64,000 bases of DNA from Legionella santicrucis (GCF_001468135.1 NZ_LNYU01000005.1:16329-80328); one strand, 5' to 3'; numbered from the stretch's first letter, positions 1 to 8,627 are shown. Translations and numbers: made by a program. The notes: a model not told the origin generated them from the letters alone.

Positions 1-227
1 ATGTATCGCACGGGTATCAAAATGGTTTTTTTTCATTGAGATCTATCCTTTTTAGATAACTTGATTCTTCTTCGTGTATTGTGAAGAGCGATCTTTTCAG
101 ACTAGTTGATGTAGGATATTCTAGTGGGGCTTATATGTACAGAAAAGTTTACCTTTCTAATGAGTAGGTGTGTTTTTTGTTGTAGCTTATTCAGACTTCG
201 GTTTTTTATTAATCAGGGCGTTTGACA

Positions 228-737
228 ATGAAATTTGATCTTCTTGCTTTGTTAACAGCAAAATACGCACAGTGGGTTATTATTGCTTTAATTTCTCTTT
301 TTTCTTTATTGATCATTAGTGAATGGTCTACTTTATTTTTTTCTTCAAATGTTCAATCTCCATCTGAAACAATAAATGAAGTACAAGTAACAAAGGTACA
401 GAACTCCTTCGATGCTCTATTGCATACCTCATTATTTGGGGTTTATGTTTCTAATAATTTATCGAGTATTAAAAAATCAATGTTAAATGTAACGTTGGTC
501 GGAATCTTATTTGCTAATAAAATAAATGATTCTCAAGTAATAATACGCTCTGCTAATGGTGAGGAAAAAAACTATAAAATTGGTGATACAGTACCAGGCG
601 ACGCTGTAATTAAGCGTATTATGGCTACTGGAATTTTAGTGGATCGACGTGGTACTTTAGAGAGTTTAAGTTTACCTAAAAATGAATTAATCTTTGAGCC
701 AGCAGCAAAGCCTTTGACAGAGGATAAGGATTTATGA
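228..737 (+). CDS. lspC: Type II secretion system inner-membrane protein, GspC/LspC family
   Basis: Bitopic inner-membrane component that in type II secretion links the cytoplasmic-membrane platform to the outer-membrane secretin. The sequence shows a short cytoplasmic N-terminus, one hydrophobic segment at about residues 15-35, and then a periplasmic homology region with the GspC pattern (a hydrophobic strand followed by IGDTVPGDAVIKRI). At about 169 residues it is shorter than the usual 270-300 and ends after the homology region, so the C-terminal PDZ or coiled-coil domain is absent. ATG 228 is preferred over TTG 222 because AGGG at 215-218 is better spaced for it. The stop overlaps the next start by 4 bp (ATGA), which suggests translational coupling. 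No other secretion gene is nearby. The family call is firm and the Lsp name is inferred from the genus. Positions 1-227 upstream show no gene I can support. Confidence 0.85.
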   Translation: MKFDLLALLTAKYAQWVIIALISLFSLLIISEWSTLFFSSNVQSPSETINEVQVTKVQNSFDALLHTSLFGVYVSNNLSSIKKSMLNVTLVGILFANKINDSQVIIRSANGEEKNYKIGDTVPGDAVIKRIMATGILVDRRGTLESLSLPKNELIFEPAAKPLTEDKDL

Positions 738-1060
738 GACGTTTATTGGAATTATTAACTATTGTTGTTTTTGTTTTTACTCTTGGGGCTTGTGTTATAT
801 CCAGCGCCGTTAATTTGCGAGATGGCATCGATAGTTTTAGAGTTGAAGAGTACCGCAAAGCGTTTATCCGGTTAAAACCAGAGGCTGAAAAAGGCCAACC
901 TGATGCTCAATATGCAGTAGGTTATATGTATTATTATGGTAAAGGCGTTGTAGAAGATCGTAAAAAAGCTTGGTTCTGGATCAATGCTGCAGCCAATTTA
1001 GGCCAGCCTGATGCAAAAGAAGCAATTCAAATTTTAGCCCGTGGCGGTTCTTTGAGTTAA
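734..1060 (+). CDS. Sel1-repeat lipoprotein
   Basis: Small predicted lipoprotein of 108 residues. The N-terminus has a hydrophobic signal ending in a lipobox (LGAC, Cys at about residue 20), so lipid anchoring after Sec export is expected. Residues 50-95 form one clear Sel1/TPR-like repeat: an A-Y-x-x-G-x-M-Y-Y-Y-G-K-G-V core followed by KAWFWINAAANLGQPDA. Sel1 proteins generally act as protein-interaction scaffolds, and several in Legionella affect host-cell entry or trafficking. A single repeat allows no specific role. The ATG overlaps the lspC stop (ATGA), so the two are probably co-translated, which makes a connection with the secretion machinery or envelope plausible but unproven. Confidence 0.75.
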   Translation: MRRLLELLTIVVFVFTLGACVISSAVNLRDGIDSFRVEEYRKAFIRLKPEAEKGQPDAQYAVGYMYYYGKGVVEDRKKAWFWINAAANLGQPDAKEAIQILARGGSLS

Positions 1061-1184
1061 ACTGAATCTACATCACGGCTCTCAATAAAAAATGGAGATT
1101 TCGAATAAATGGAACGTAATTTGCTCACGTCCCACCTATTTATTGAGTCCCTTTATTTTGAGTGTCTCGCGCTGAAATAATGCT

Positions 1185-2327
1185 TCATAAGTTCTGAAAT
1201 GTATTGTAGTGATAAGAGATTATTTTGCGGGTAGGTTGAGCTAATCCTAGAGAATTTAATTGTTCTTTTGCAAACCATTGCCCTTGATTTTCGGACAATT
1301 GCATGCCTAAAAATATGGTTTTTATACTTAGGGCATTAATTTCTAAATGGAAATGACTAAAACGATGTTTAAAAGCAAGTAATGGTTGGGGATGTTCACC
1401 CGATAAATCATAGTTTACTCGGATAAAATCCAAGGGGCATTCTTCTGTATCAATGCTTGGCAAACACCATAAACCGCCCCATAATCCCACCGGAGGACGT
1501 TTTTCTAAATAGATATGCCCTTGCTCATTGTGTAAAACTAATAATTGCTGAAATTGGATTGGTATTGATTTTTTAATTTTTTTTGTAGGATACAAATATT
1601 GCTCTTTATGCTTAAATGCAAGGCAATCTTTTTGCAAGGGGCAATTAGAGCAATGGGGATTTTTGGTGGTGCAACAGGTGGCTCCTAAGTCCATAATTGC
1701 TTGGGTATAGTCAGCACAGTTTTCTTGAGACATGCAGGAATCAGCCAGTTCCCATAATGTTTTTTTGACTTGAGCTTGTTCTGGATAGCCTTTTATCCTA
1801 AAAAAGCGGGTTAAAACTCTTTTCACATTGCCATCCAAAATTGCTGCGGGCTTGTTAAATGCTTGCGATAAAATAGCTGCTGCAGTGGAAGGGCCAATTC
1901 CTGGTAGTTCATTTAATAATTTATAATCATTCGGGAATATTCCCTGATGATGTTGCAAAATGATTTTTGCAGTTTGGTGAAGATTTCTAGCTCGGCTGTA
2001 GTATCCTAGTCCTGACCATAAAGAGAGCACATCATCTTCATGTGCGAGTGCTAGGGCACTAATATTGGGAAAGCGTTGCATAAAACGTTCAAAATAGGGA
2101 ATAACCGTTTGAACTTGGGTTTGTTGCAGCATAATTTCGGAAATCCAAACCCCATAAGGAGTACGTGGATGTTGCCATGGTAGATTTTTACGACCATGAA
2201 GAGCAAACCAAAGAAGTAACGGTTTACTAAATTGCTCATATAATTTTTGTTTATTCACTCTTAATGATTCTTTGTGATGTTTTCTTGTTGACGTACTGTA
2301 AAAAAAGTAAGGGTTGAGGTCAATCAT
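1185..2327 (-). CDS. mutY: A/G-specific adenine DNA glycosylase MutY
   Basis: Removes adenine mispaired with 8-oxoguanine in base-excision repair. The N-terminal HhH-GPD domain is complete: the W-I-S-E-I-M-L-Q-Q-T-Q-V signature, then helix-hairpin-helix LPGIGPSTAAAI and the catalytic-Asp region AAILDGNVKRV. A [4Fe-4S] loop follows with four Cys in C-x6-C-x2-C-x5-C spacing, and the C-terminus matches the NUDIX-like domain that recognises 8-oxoG. The 380-residue length includes about 23 extra N-terminal residues. An internal GTG near 2258 aligns better with the usual MutY start, so the true start is uncertain. The gene is convergent with the Sel1 gene; the 124 bp between them contain a loose inverted repeat (CTCAATAAA and TTTATTGAG) but no clear terminator. 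Confidence 0.95.
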   Translation of the reverse strand: MIDLNPYFFYSTSTRKHHKESLRVNKQKLYEQFSKPLLLWFALHGRKNLPWQHPRTPYGVWISEIMLQQTQVQTVIPYFERFMQRFPNISALALAHEDDVLSLWSGLGYYSRARNLHQTAKIILQHHQGIFPNDYKLLNELPGIGPSTAAAILSQAFNKPAAILDGNVKRVLTRFFRIKGYPEQAQVKKTLWELADSCMSQENCADYTQAIMDLGATCCTTKNPHCSNCPLQKDCLAFKHKEQYLYPTKKIKKSIPIQFQQLLVLHNEQGHIYLEKRPPVGLWGGLWCLPSIDTEECPLDFIRVNYDLSGEHPQPLLAFKHRFSHFHLEINALSIKTIFLGMQLSENQGQWFAKEQLNSLGLAQPTRKIISYHYNTFQNL

Positions 2328-2595
2328 TAAAAGAGTTTATCCGGCCTGTTGAAAAACATGAAAAAACTTTACTCAAACTGTCGATAATGATCTAATTTCA
2401 TATTTTCAATAAGTTATATTATTTTGTATGCACGAAATATTAGCCAATAGAGCTCTATCGGATTTGAAGAATTGATACCTGTTGATCATTTTTAAGAAAA
2501 GTGAATCAGTATGTCGATTTTTCTTTTGTTAACAAACTTACTGAAAGTCTTTTAGTCCCAATAAAGCCCGTCCTAGTAGTTCACTCAAGTTCTAT

Positions 2596-3418
2596 ATGAG
2601 GATAAAATTAATAGTCCGTAAACAATTAGACCAAGGAATCATCGCTTTTGACGCTCTGGGACAAGGTGCTGCGATTAATGCAATGAACAAAAAGGGACAA
2701 AGTGCATTGCATCTTGCTACCTTAAACGCCGATAAGAAGACCATCAGCAAAACTCATTGCTCATGGCATTAATGTCAATATTCAAGATAAAGACGGTAAT
2801 ACCGCCTTAATCCGTGCTCTTGAAAAAGTGCTCTACAAAGATAAAAACGAAGTTGGACGCGACATTGCCAAACAATTGATTGCAGCGCAGGCGCAAGTAG
2901 ATATCAAAAATAATGATGACAATACACCGCTTATCATCGCAGTGCAAAACAAGGACTTAGCCATGGTGAACTATCTGCTGAAACACGAAGCTTGTCTTGA
3001 AACCTTTGATGCCCACATGAAAACCGCCTTATTTTGGGCGGCTGAGAACGGAGATGAGGCCATTTTTGATGTGCTCCTGAAACACGGTGCTCAAGTCAAT
3101 GTGGCTAGTTATCCAGAGGAAAATATGCCACTAATGGCCGCATTAAGCAATCACGATTTTGGTATCGCACAAATAATCTTGTCCCAAAAAGAAGAGGCAA
3201 TAACACAAAACAACAGACATGGCACTACAGTACTTCATCTGGCAGCTGATAATCCTAAAATCCTAAAGGCCATTCTTACATTATATCCAGAAAATCAACG
3301 CTTAGAGGCGGTGATGATTCAAGATAAATACGGCAATACAGTACTCCACCGTGCTGCGACTATGAATCCTGGAGGCTTCAAAACCATTCAAGAATTACGT
3401 TGCAAAAAAATAATATAG
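2596..3418 (+). pseudogene. Decayed ankyrin-repeat gene (frameshifted, probably truncated)
   Basis: Ankyrin repeats run through two reading frames. From ATG 2596 one frame gives a repeat with GQSALHLATLNADKKTIS. Near 2735-2745 the coding sense moves to the next frame, where AKLIAHGINVNIQDKDGNTAL continues the same repeat without a gap in the fold, and it then runs open to 3418 through about five more repeats (NTPLIIAV, KTALFWAAENGDEAIFDVLLKHGAQVNV, TTVLHLAADNPKILKAIL, NTVLHRAA). One frameshift therefore splits the gene. The 5' end starts mid-repeat and the 3' end stops just before transposase-like sequence, so both ends were probably lost. Ankyrin proteins are frequent Dot/Icm substrates in Legionella, so this is probably a dead effector gene. 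The 2328-2595 stretch upstream shows nothing I can assign. Confidence 0.8.
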
Positions 3419-3419
3419 T

Positions 3420-4109
3420 GAAAAAATCAGACCTTTTGTGAGCTTATTTATGTTTTTGCGAAACAGTGCACAGAAAACAAGGGGTCTGAAGTGGATAAAT
3501 TAATAGAGTTGTACTGTTTTTTCGATGATTTTTGTCGGAAATTTTTGCCACGTTTTGAGCAACACATGCTGAATATTTTTGAACGAGCCAGAAGAAGAAA
3601 ATGCGGTATGTCTATGTCAGAAATCATGACAGTTTTTAGGGGCCATTGAGCAATGTAAAAAAGCTAATTTATTAAATGGTATCCGTGTGATGAATGATAG
3701 CATTTTGCTTGATGTAAATGTTTCTCTTAATTCATTTACCTTAAAAAGAAAAAACAAGAGAACACTCAAATTCAGGCCTATTTTACTGTTATTACCTTGA
3801 ATATCAAAAGATTGGTCTTTATGAAATAGCTCTAATTTTGATCATATTGTTCAACAGGCGGTTATCGTTTTTTTAATCTATCAAGGATAGAAAATCCTGC
3901 TGTATGACCCCTAGAAAAATTAAAGAGGATTCGCAAAATGCCGATATATAGTCTATCGTTTTAAATAGCATCAGTTTCAGATAAGAATTTTTATGAGATC
4001 CAGTTTGTATCGAGATTTGTTCGAGATATTCAGTCAAACGTTTAATCGAAACTAACGTTAAATAAGGACCTATTGTATTTAGGATGAGTACCCAATCAAG
4101 GAGAGATAT
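3420..4109 (+). mobile_element. Insertion-sequence debris between the ankyrin pseudogene and the next gene
   Basis: A 690-bp stretch with no intact gene. It begins, directly after the ankyrin remnant, with sequence that could be an IS end (around 3428-3445), then holds the start of an IS982-type transposase (3491-3649, listed separately). A second open fragment in another frame follows (about 3642-3799) containing NGIRVMNDSILLDVNVSLNS, loosely resembling the D-S-x-L-x-D-A-N segment of DDE transposases of another family. Beyond 3800 only AT-rich, stop-filled sequence is visible. I read it as layered, degraded insertions. Boundaries are approximate and no target-site duplication could be identified by eye. 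Confidence 0.55.
3491..3649 (+). pseudogene. IS982-family transposase, N-terminal fragment
   Basis: The 52 codons from GTG 3491 match the conserved N-terminus of IS982-type transposases: DKLIELYCFFDDFCRKFLP, then a basic segment, then CGMSMSEIMT, ending at a TGA at 3647. The remaining three quarters of the transposase, including the DDE catalytic residues, is missing, so the element cannot move by itself. It lies 73 bp after the last ankyrin codon and may be the agent that truncated that gene. Confidence 0.7.
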
Positions 4110-4811
4110 ATGCGCCAGAGTCAGTATGAAATCGTTGTATTAAAACCTACGGCTGCCTTCTTATCATTTCTCACGTCAAAGTTACCCGGGATTAAATTAC
4201 CTGATTTAAGATTGTTACAAATTGATAATACTGCATATGCTTTGGAAAAACACCATTCTGATAAAGTCATTCTTGATCAAATAGAAAAACATTTTCCAAT
4301 TATGTTTCATCATGAAATTTCTCGTTGGTTAGGAGATAAAGTACAAAACGAAATAAATATAAATTTCTTTGATTTTCTTTGTTGTTTTAAATTTGAATTA
4401 CATCATCATATTCTTTTGATGGAACCATCAATTGAAAAGGGACGTCAATTATTATTAATTCAACCTCGTTTAACATTGCTGAATTCGATTAATTCCACAG
4501 AAAAAAAGCAAGAAGGTTTGCAAGATGTTGTCGAAAAAATACAATTAAATCAGTTAATAAAAAATACAACTGTTTTAGTTAGAAATTTCTCTAATTTGAC
4601 TGAAATAAAACCGTTTATCAAAAAAAACTTTTTTTCAATATCTGCAACTGCAATGAGGCATATACTGGATGAGTCTGAACAATGGCCAGTTATTGATTCT
4701 TTTCAAGTTTTTAATCAGTATTTCGCAATTGATATACATACTCAATTAATACATTTGCAAGAACCCAATATTAGTTCAAACAGATCCACGGCGTTCAGAT
4801 ACCGCGAATAA
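4110..4811 (+). CDS. Hypothetical protein, 233 residues
   Basis: I do not recognise the family. A strong ribosome-binding site (AAGGAGAG, just upstream of ATG 4110) and uniform AT-rich codon use indicate a real gene. The product is soluble: no signal peptide and no membrane segment. It is rich in hydrophobic/charged alternation with a cluster of His around residues 97-100 (LHHHI) and a Cys pair (FLCCFKF). The last 15 residues (SSNRSTAFRYRE) look less structured. It lies between insertion-sequence debris and the HtrA-type protease on the same strand, but 374 bp separate it from that protease, so co-transcription is not assured. No function is proposed. Confidence 0.65.
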   Translation: MRQSQYEIVVLKPTAAFLSFLTSKLPGIKLPDLRLLQIDNTAYALEKHHSDKVILDQIEKHFPIMFHHEISRWLGDKVQNEININFFDFLCCFKFELHHHILLMEPSIEKGRQLLLIQPRLTLLNSINSTEKKQEGLQDVVEKIQLNQLIKNTTVLVRNFSNLTEIKPFIKKNFFSISATAMRHILDESEQWPVIDSFQVFNQYFAIDIHTQLIHLQEPNISSNRSTAFRYRE

Positions 4812-5185
4812 ATCCTGAGGGATAAAACTAAAAAAATGCTTTTGATCCATTCGCTACTTGGATCGTTCAGTCTAGAAGAGCGAAGTGTTGTCGCTAAGCT
4901 TCAGATAACGCCTTAACGACTGAGCTTAAATGGTTCGGGTAGTCATGGAGCTTCAGTGGCACAATTTTGTGAAGTTCTATCAGGCATATAGCGCGGGCAT
5001 AGCAGGTGAGAATGCATGTTAACAACCTCTGTAAAAGTAGGGATCTATTTCAAAAAATATCAATTAACATTTGCGTGAAAATTATTCTTCTAAGTCAATT
5101 AGTGACTTTTTTGTTGTTATATATTACAATCCTCCTGCATTTTGGGGAAATGCGAGATTTGGAGCTAATTGGAGGAGATTTATTA
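4812..5185. other. 374-bp gap with several short inverted repeats, no gene
   Basis: No convincing coding sequence lies between the hypothetical gene and the protease start at 5186, although the protease frame stays open back to 5006. Several short hairpins are visible: GATCCA/TGGATC (4844-4864), a CTTCA...TGAAG arm pair with inner CACAA/TTGTG near 4950-4975, and AAGTCA/TGACTT followed by a T run at 5092-5112. The segment 4840-5010 looks more GC-balanced than its surroundings. It could be a small RNA or a worn repeat, and I cannot decide between them. AAGTCA/TGACTT plus the T run is a weak terminator candidate. Confidence 0.35.
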
Positions 5186-6265
5186 ATGGCAAGAGATCGT
5201 TTTTTGGGATTTATTTCTTTTATTTTATGTTTCATTCTGACGGTTCCTGGATACAGTTTAAGCGTAAACTCACTACTTCCAGATGAGCAAAACACAGTTA
5301 CAGTCTTCCATGAGGCATCGCCTAAAGTGGTTTATGTTCACAGATTAGCAACTGTAACCAATCATTCTTTAAAAAAAATGCAAATACCAGCTGGTGCAGG
5401 TTCTGGTATTGTTTGGAATAACAGTGGTTATATAGTAACAAATTATCATGTGATAAAAGGAGCTGATAAGTTAGCAGTTACTTTAGACAAGTTGACTGTA
5501 CCAGCAAAAGTAGTTGCCGCAGAGCCACGTAAAGATATTGCTGTGTTAAAGATTGATTCACCACAAGCACTAGCCTTACTTAAAGGGTTTAAGCCATTTG
5601 AAATAGTACATTTTAATGATCTTATGGTGGGACAAAAAGCGATCGCAATAGGTAATCCTTTTGGTCTCGATCATAGTTTATCTAAAGGAGTTATTTCTGC
5701 ATTAGGTAGAAAAGTTCCAGGAATTGGTGGGGTGACGATTCACAATATGATTCAAACAGATACACCAATTAACCCAGGTAATTCAGGTGGCCCATTGTTA
5801 AATAGCGCAGGCCAATTAATTGGTATGAACACTATGATTTACTCTAATTCAGGCTCATCTGCCGGAATTGGCTTTGCTGTCCCTGCTGATGATATTGAAC
5901 GTGTTGTAACACAAATCATTAAAAATGGCCGTGTTGTGTTATCTGGAATCGGTATTCAAAGCGTTCCGTCTAATATTTCCCATCGATTAGGAATACAGAA
6001 AGGAATACTCATTGCTGATGTTTTACCGAATACCCCTGCAAGTAAAGCCCACTTACGTGGTACTCACAAAGATGCTTGGGGTCGTATTGAATTAGGTGAT
6101 ATTATTGTTGCCTTGAATGGTCATGCAGTTCGAAACTATGATGTTTTATATAATATGCTCACTGAAATCAAAGTAGGTGAACGAGTAACGGTTTCTATTC
6201 AGCGCGGTAATAAACAAATGGATGTTACAATGAGAACAATTGATGTAGCTGGAATTCAGTCATAA
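5186..6265 (+). CDS. HtrA/Deg-type periplasmic serine protease with one PDZ domain
   Basis: Trypsin-like S1C protease involved in envelope protein quality control. From ATG 5186, which has the ideal site GGAGGAG at 5171-5177, the protein is 359 residues. It has an N-terminal hydrophobic export signal (about 5-25), then a protease domain with the complete triad: His88 in TNYHVI, Asp117 in RKDIAVLKI and Ser200 in NPGNSGGPL. One C-terminal PDZ domain follows (about 255-350, with GILIADVLPNTPA and LGDIIVALNGHAV). A single PDZ and this length fit DegS or HtrA-like members better than two-PDZ DegP. The frame remains open upstream to 5006, but that extension has poor codon sense and would bury the signal peptide. 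The signal may be retained as an anchor (DegS-like) or cleaved, and sequence alone does not settle this. Confidence 0.92.
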   Translation: MARDRFLGFISFILCFILTVPGYSLSVNSLLPDEQNTVTVFHEASPKVVYVHRLATVTNHSLKKMQIPAGAGSGIVWNNSGYIVTNYHVIKGADKLAVTLDKLTVPAKVVAAEPRKDIAVLKIDSPQALALLKGFKPFEIVHFNDLMVGQKAIAIGNPFGLDHSLSKGVISALGRKVPGIGGVTIHNMIQTDTPINPGNSGGPLLNSAGQLIGMNTMIYSNSGSSAGIGFAVPADDIERVVTQIIKNGRVVLSGIGIQSVPSNISHRLGIQKGILIADVLPNTPASKAHLRGTHKDAWGRIELGDIIVALNGHAVRNYDVLYNMLTEIKVGERVTVSIQRGNKQMDVTMRTIDVAGIQS

Positions 6266-6322
6266 ATAACGTGAGTTCGACGTAAGGTATTTACATGCCT
6301 TACGTCGTTAAACGAACGTTAT
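6266..6322. repeat. 57-bp long palindrome downstream of the protease gene
   Basis: Starting immediately after the protease stop codon, outer arms ATAACGT/ACGTTAT and inner arms CGACGTAAGG/CCTTACGTCG enclose a 10-nt loop. Between them GTTCG and CGAAC also pair. The hairpin is much longer than a normal terminator stem and lacks a T run on either strand, so it looks like a dispersed palindromic repeat or an mRNA 3'-end stabiliser and not a classic terminator. Confidence 0.6.
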
Positions 6323-6495
6323 CCCATAAAATGCGTAGCAATTATAGGGGATCCAGCTCTAAATAAAATCAGTTCAATATAAAAAATGATGTTTATTTTT
6401 ATATTAACTTGCATTAAATAAGAAAGTCATATAATGCAGCGAGATGATACGAGTTTTTCTTGCTGCATGATGACTTTATACTAGGGAGAATAGGG

Positions 6496-7041
6496 ATGTT
6501 ATTAAATAAAGATGATTCGCTTTTATTATTAATTGATGTACAAGAAAAATTAACACCAGCTGTACATAATAGTGAAGCATTGATAGACCACTGTGAATGG
6601 TTACTCAAATTATCACAAAGATTAGGCGTTCCTGTTCTGGTTAGTGAACAATATCCACAAGGACTCGGTTCAACTCTTAAGCAATTTCACCCTTATTTTA
6701 ATCAACAAGAATGCATCGACAAAGTGTGCTTCTCCTGTATGGGCGAGCCCAAATATACAGAGCGCTTAAAGCAATTTCAAAAAAAACAGCTCATCCTTAT
6801 TGGTATTGAAACTCATGTTTGTGTTTTGCAAACTGCACTAGAAATGAAAAGTGAAGGATATGATGTTTTTGTAGTCGTTGATGCAGTAAGCTGTCGTGGT
6901 GAACAAAATATGAAGTATGGATTAAAAAGAATGAAACAAGAAGGAGTTCATTTGGTTACTTCTGAAATGGTATTTTTTGAATGGCTAAAAAAGGCAGGAA
7001 CTCCCGAATTTAAAATATTAAGTAAAGAGTTTTTTAGTTAA
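6496..7041 (+). CDS. Isochorismatase-family cysteine hydrolase
   Basis: A 181-residue member of the isochorismatase-like (YcaC/nicotinamidase) fold. Visible features are the Asp strand LLLIDVQEKL near the N-terminus, and the nucleophile region IGIETHVCVLQTALE with the catalytic Cys and the preceding cis-peptide-type turn. A Lys is expected between them; DKVCFSCMGEPKY is the likely region. Length is standard for the stand-alone subfamily. ATG 6496 is chosen because AGGGAG at 6483-6488 lies 7 nt upstream; a TTG at 6460 would add 12 residues without a better site. Members act on small amides or related substrates and the actual substrate cannot be read. It is 97 bp upstream of an SDR gene on the same strand. 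Confidence 0.88.
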   Translation: MLLNKDDSLLLLIDVQEKLTPAVHNSEALIDHCEWLLKLSQRLGVPVLVSEQYPQGLGSTLKQFHPYFNQQECIDKVCFSCMGEPKYTERLKQFQKKQLILIGIETHVCVLQTALEMKSEGYDVFVVVDAVSCRGEQNMKYGLKRMKQEGVHLVTSEMVFFEWLKKAGTPEFKILSKEFFS

Positions 7042-7138
7042 ATAACGTAATTAGTTGAAGAGAAGCTAAAACAAAGTATGCATTAAAACAACTGATTTTG
7101 TTTTATTTTGCTTGATGATAATTCATGGAGAGTAGATA

Positions 7139-7882
7139 GTGAATTTTTTAAATCAAATCGTTTTAATTACTGGCGGTGCTTCGGGTATGGGAAAAGCTTG
7201 TGTTCAATACCTACAGCAGCGTGGGATGCGTGTTGTTGTTTGGGATAAACAAGTTGACGAACAAAGTGAAGCAGATTTATTTATTAGTTGTGATGTGACC
7301 CTTGATGAATCTGCCGAAAAAGCAATGCAGCAGACCATAGAACAATTAGGCGTGCCTCGAGTTTGTGTTAATTGTGCCGGAATCGCGCCAGCAAAGCGCA
7401 TTGTTGGAAGAGATGGCCCCATGCCTTTAGCTGCTTTTAAGCAAGTAATCGATGTAAATCTTATTGGTACTTTTAATGTGATGAGGGTAGCTGCTCATGC
7501 GATGAGCCGCTTGGAGTTGGAGAATAACTCCCAGGAACGAGGAGTGATTATTAATACTGCTTCGGTTGCTGCTTTTGAAGGCCAAATTGGCCAAGCGGCC
7601 TACAGTGCTTCGAAAGGTGGGGTTGTTGCCATGACTCTCCCTGCAGCTCGAGAATTAGCTCAATTTGCGATTCGTGTAAATACAATTGCTCCGGGTTTGA
7701 TCGCTACGCCAATGTTGCTAAATATGCCTCAAGAAGTACAAGATAATTTGGTGGCAACAATGACTTTTCCTAAACGTTTTGGAAAACCTAGCGAGTTTGC
7801 CGCATTGGTCGCTCATATTATTGAAAATGAGATGATGAATGGGGAAGTGATACGTCTCGATGGAGCTCTTCGTATGCAGTGA
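7139..7882 (+). CDS. Short-chain dehydrogenase, 3-hydroxyacyl-CoA dehydrogenase type
   Basis: NAD(P)-dependent SDR oxidoreductase of 247 residues. The cofactor motif TGGASGMGK is at residues 11-19, NCAG at about 79-82, and the catalytic Ser-Tyr-Lys set appears as [11 protein letters not shown] and YSASKGG. The pattern after the active site ([29 protein letters not shown]) and the long insert around [12 protein letters not shown] resemble type II 3-hydroxyacyl-CoA dehydrogenase (HSD17B10-like), which acts in branched-chain amino-acid and fatty-acid breakdown. This gene is far from the acyl-CoA operon at 58.7-61.7 kb but could serve the same pathway. The start is GTG 7139 with GGAGAG a few bases upstream. 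Confidence 0.85.
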   Translation: MNFLNQIVLITGGASGMGKACVQYLQQRGMRVVVWDKQVDEQSEADLFISCDVTLDESAEKAMQQTIEQLGVPRVCVNCAGIAPAKRIVGRDGPMPLAAFKQVIDVNLIGTFNVMRVAAHAMSRLELENNSQERGVIINTASVAAFEGQIGQAAYSASKGGVVAMTLPAARELAQFAIRVNTIAPGLIATPMLLNMPQEVQDNLVATMTFPKRFGKPSEFAALVAHIIENEMMNGEVIRLDGALRMQ

Positions 7883-7962
7883 GGTTATTGAGAATATCTT
7901 AGGTAAATTATTTGAGTAAAATTCTCGTGTCCAGGATAGGCACTCGAGTATTCCATTAAGAT

Positions 7963-7993
7963 TTCAGAAAAGCGAATAGCGAGCTTTTCTGAA
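7963..7993. repeat. Perfect 11-bp inverted repeat (TTCAGAAAAGC)
   Basis: TTCAGAAAAGC at 7963-7973 pairs perfectly with GCTTTTCTGAA at 7983-7993 around a 9-nt loop. It lies between the SDR gene and flgM, which converge here. An A run follows on the plus strand where a terminator would need T, so neither strand gives a textbook terminator, though it could still separate the two convergent transcripts. Confidence 0.5.
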
Positions 7994-8095
7994 AAAAATA
8001 GCTCGGATTTAGAAAATTCTCAATGAAAAGATAATAGGGTAATTGTATGGATTTGTTGATAAATAGGCTAGTTTTTATTTTTTATTCGCAATTTT

Positions 8096-8386
8096 TTAAT
8101 CAACGATGATAGGTTCTTTTAACATCCTCATAGCAATTTTGTCACTATCAATCTGATAATTGCCTAGTGCGATTTCGGCTTTAAAATATAAAACACGAGC
8201 TTCATTAATTTCTGAAATTTCTTTTAGGGAGTTTTTTATTGCTTCTAGTTGTTTAGAGGTTTCATTGATACTGATGCGTGATGAGGGAGTATCAACTAAA
8301 TTTTTAACTTCTTCATGGATTTTTTTTAAATGTTCCTCTACCTCTGTTGTTTTTACAGGAGCTATATCACTGATTGAATTTAACAT
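8096..8386 (-). CDS. flgM: Negative regulator of flagellin synthesis FlgM (anti-sigma-28)
   Basis: FlgM holds the flagellar sigma factor FliA inactive until the hook-basal body is finished, and is then exported through it. The product has 96 residues, the normal size. The N-terminal half is polar and probably unfolded. The C-terminal segment from about residue 60 (INEARVLYFKAEIALGNYQIDSDKIAMRML) matches the FliA-binding helices with the hallmark G-x-Y-x-I-D-x-x-x-I-A-x-x-M-L. The ribosome site GAGGA precedes the ATG. A near-consensus sigma-28 promoter lies directly upstream (8419-8445), which independently supports the identification and implies autoregulation. No other flagellar gene is in the window. 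Confidence 0.85.
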   Translation of the reverse strand: MLNSISDIAPVKTTEVEEHLKKIHEEVKNLVDTPSSRISINETSKQLEAIKNSLKEISEINEARVLYFKAEIALGNYQIDSDKIAMRMLKEPIIVD

Positions 8387-8418
8387 AATTTATCCTCAAG
8401 TATATTCGACTTCTCTCT

Positions 8419-8445
8419 TTATCGACTTCTTTTAAAAAATCTTTA
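8419..8445 (-). promoter_or_regulatory. Sigma-28 (FliA) promoter of flgM
   Basis: Read on the minus strand: TAAA (8445-8442), exactly 15 nt, then GTCGATAA (8426-8419). The consensus is TAAA-N15-GCCGATAA, so one base of twelve differs and the spacing is exact. The predicted start site falls near 8412, giving a leader of about 25 nt before the flgM ATG at 8386. Confidence 0.8.
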
Positions 8446-8627
8446 GATATTTTTATTGATTTTTTTTGAATGATGAGCTTACTTAAGTTCTTACTCTTTC
8501 TCCTTAACGAAAGCGTTCTAAGATTCTATTATTTATCAAAGCCATTCCTACTTGCAAAAAATAGCAAAACACTTAGTATGCTCATATTCTGATGAATATC
8601 AGATATGTCAATTTTAGGAGTGTATAA

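Noticed and set aside
4950..4975. TGGCAC resembling half of a sigma-54 promoter
   Set aside because: The downstream TTGC element is absent at the required spacing.
5006..5185. N-terminal extension of the HtrA-type protease
   Set aside because: ATG 5186 has an ideal ribosome site and places the signal peptide at the true N-terminus; the extension would bury it.
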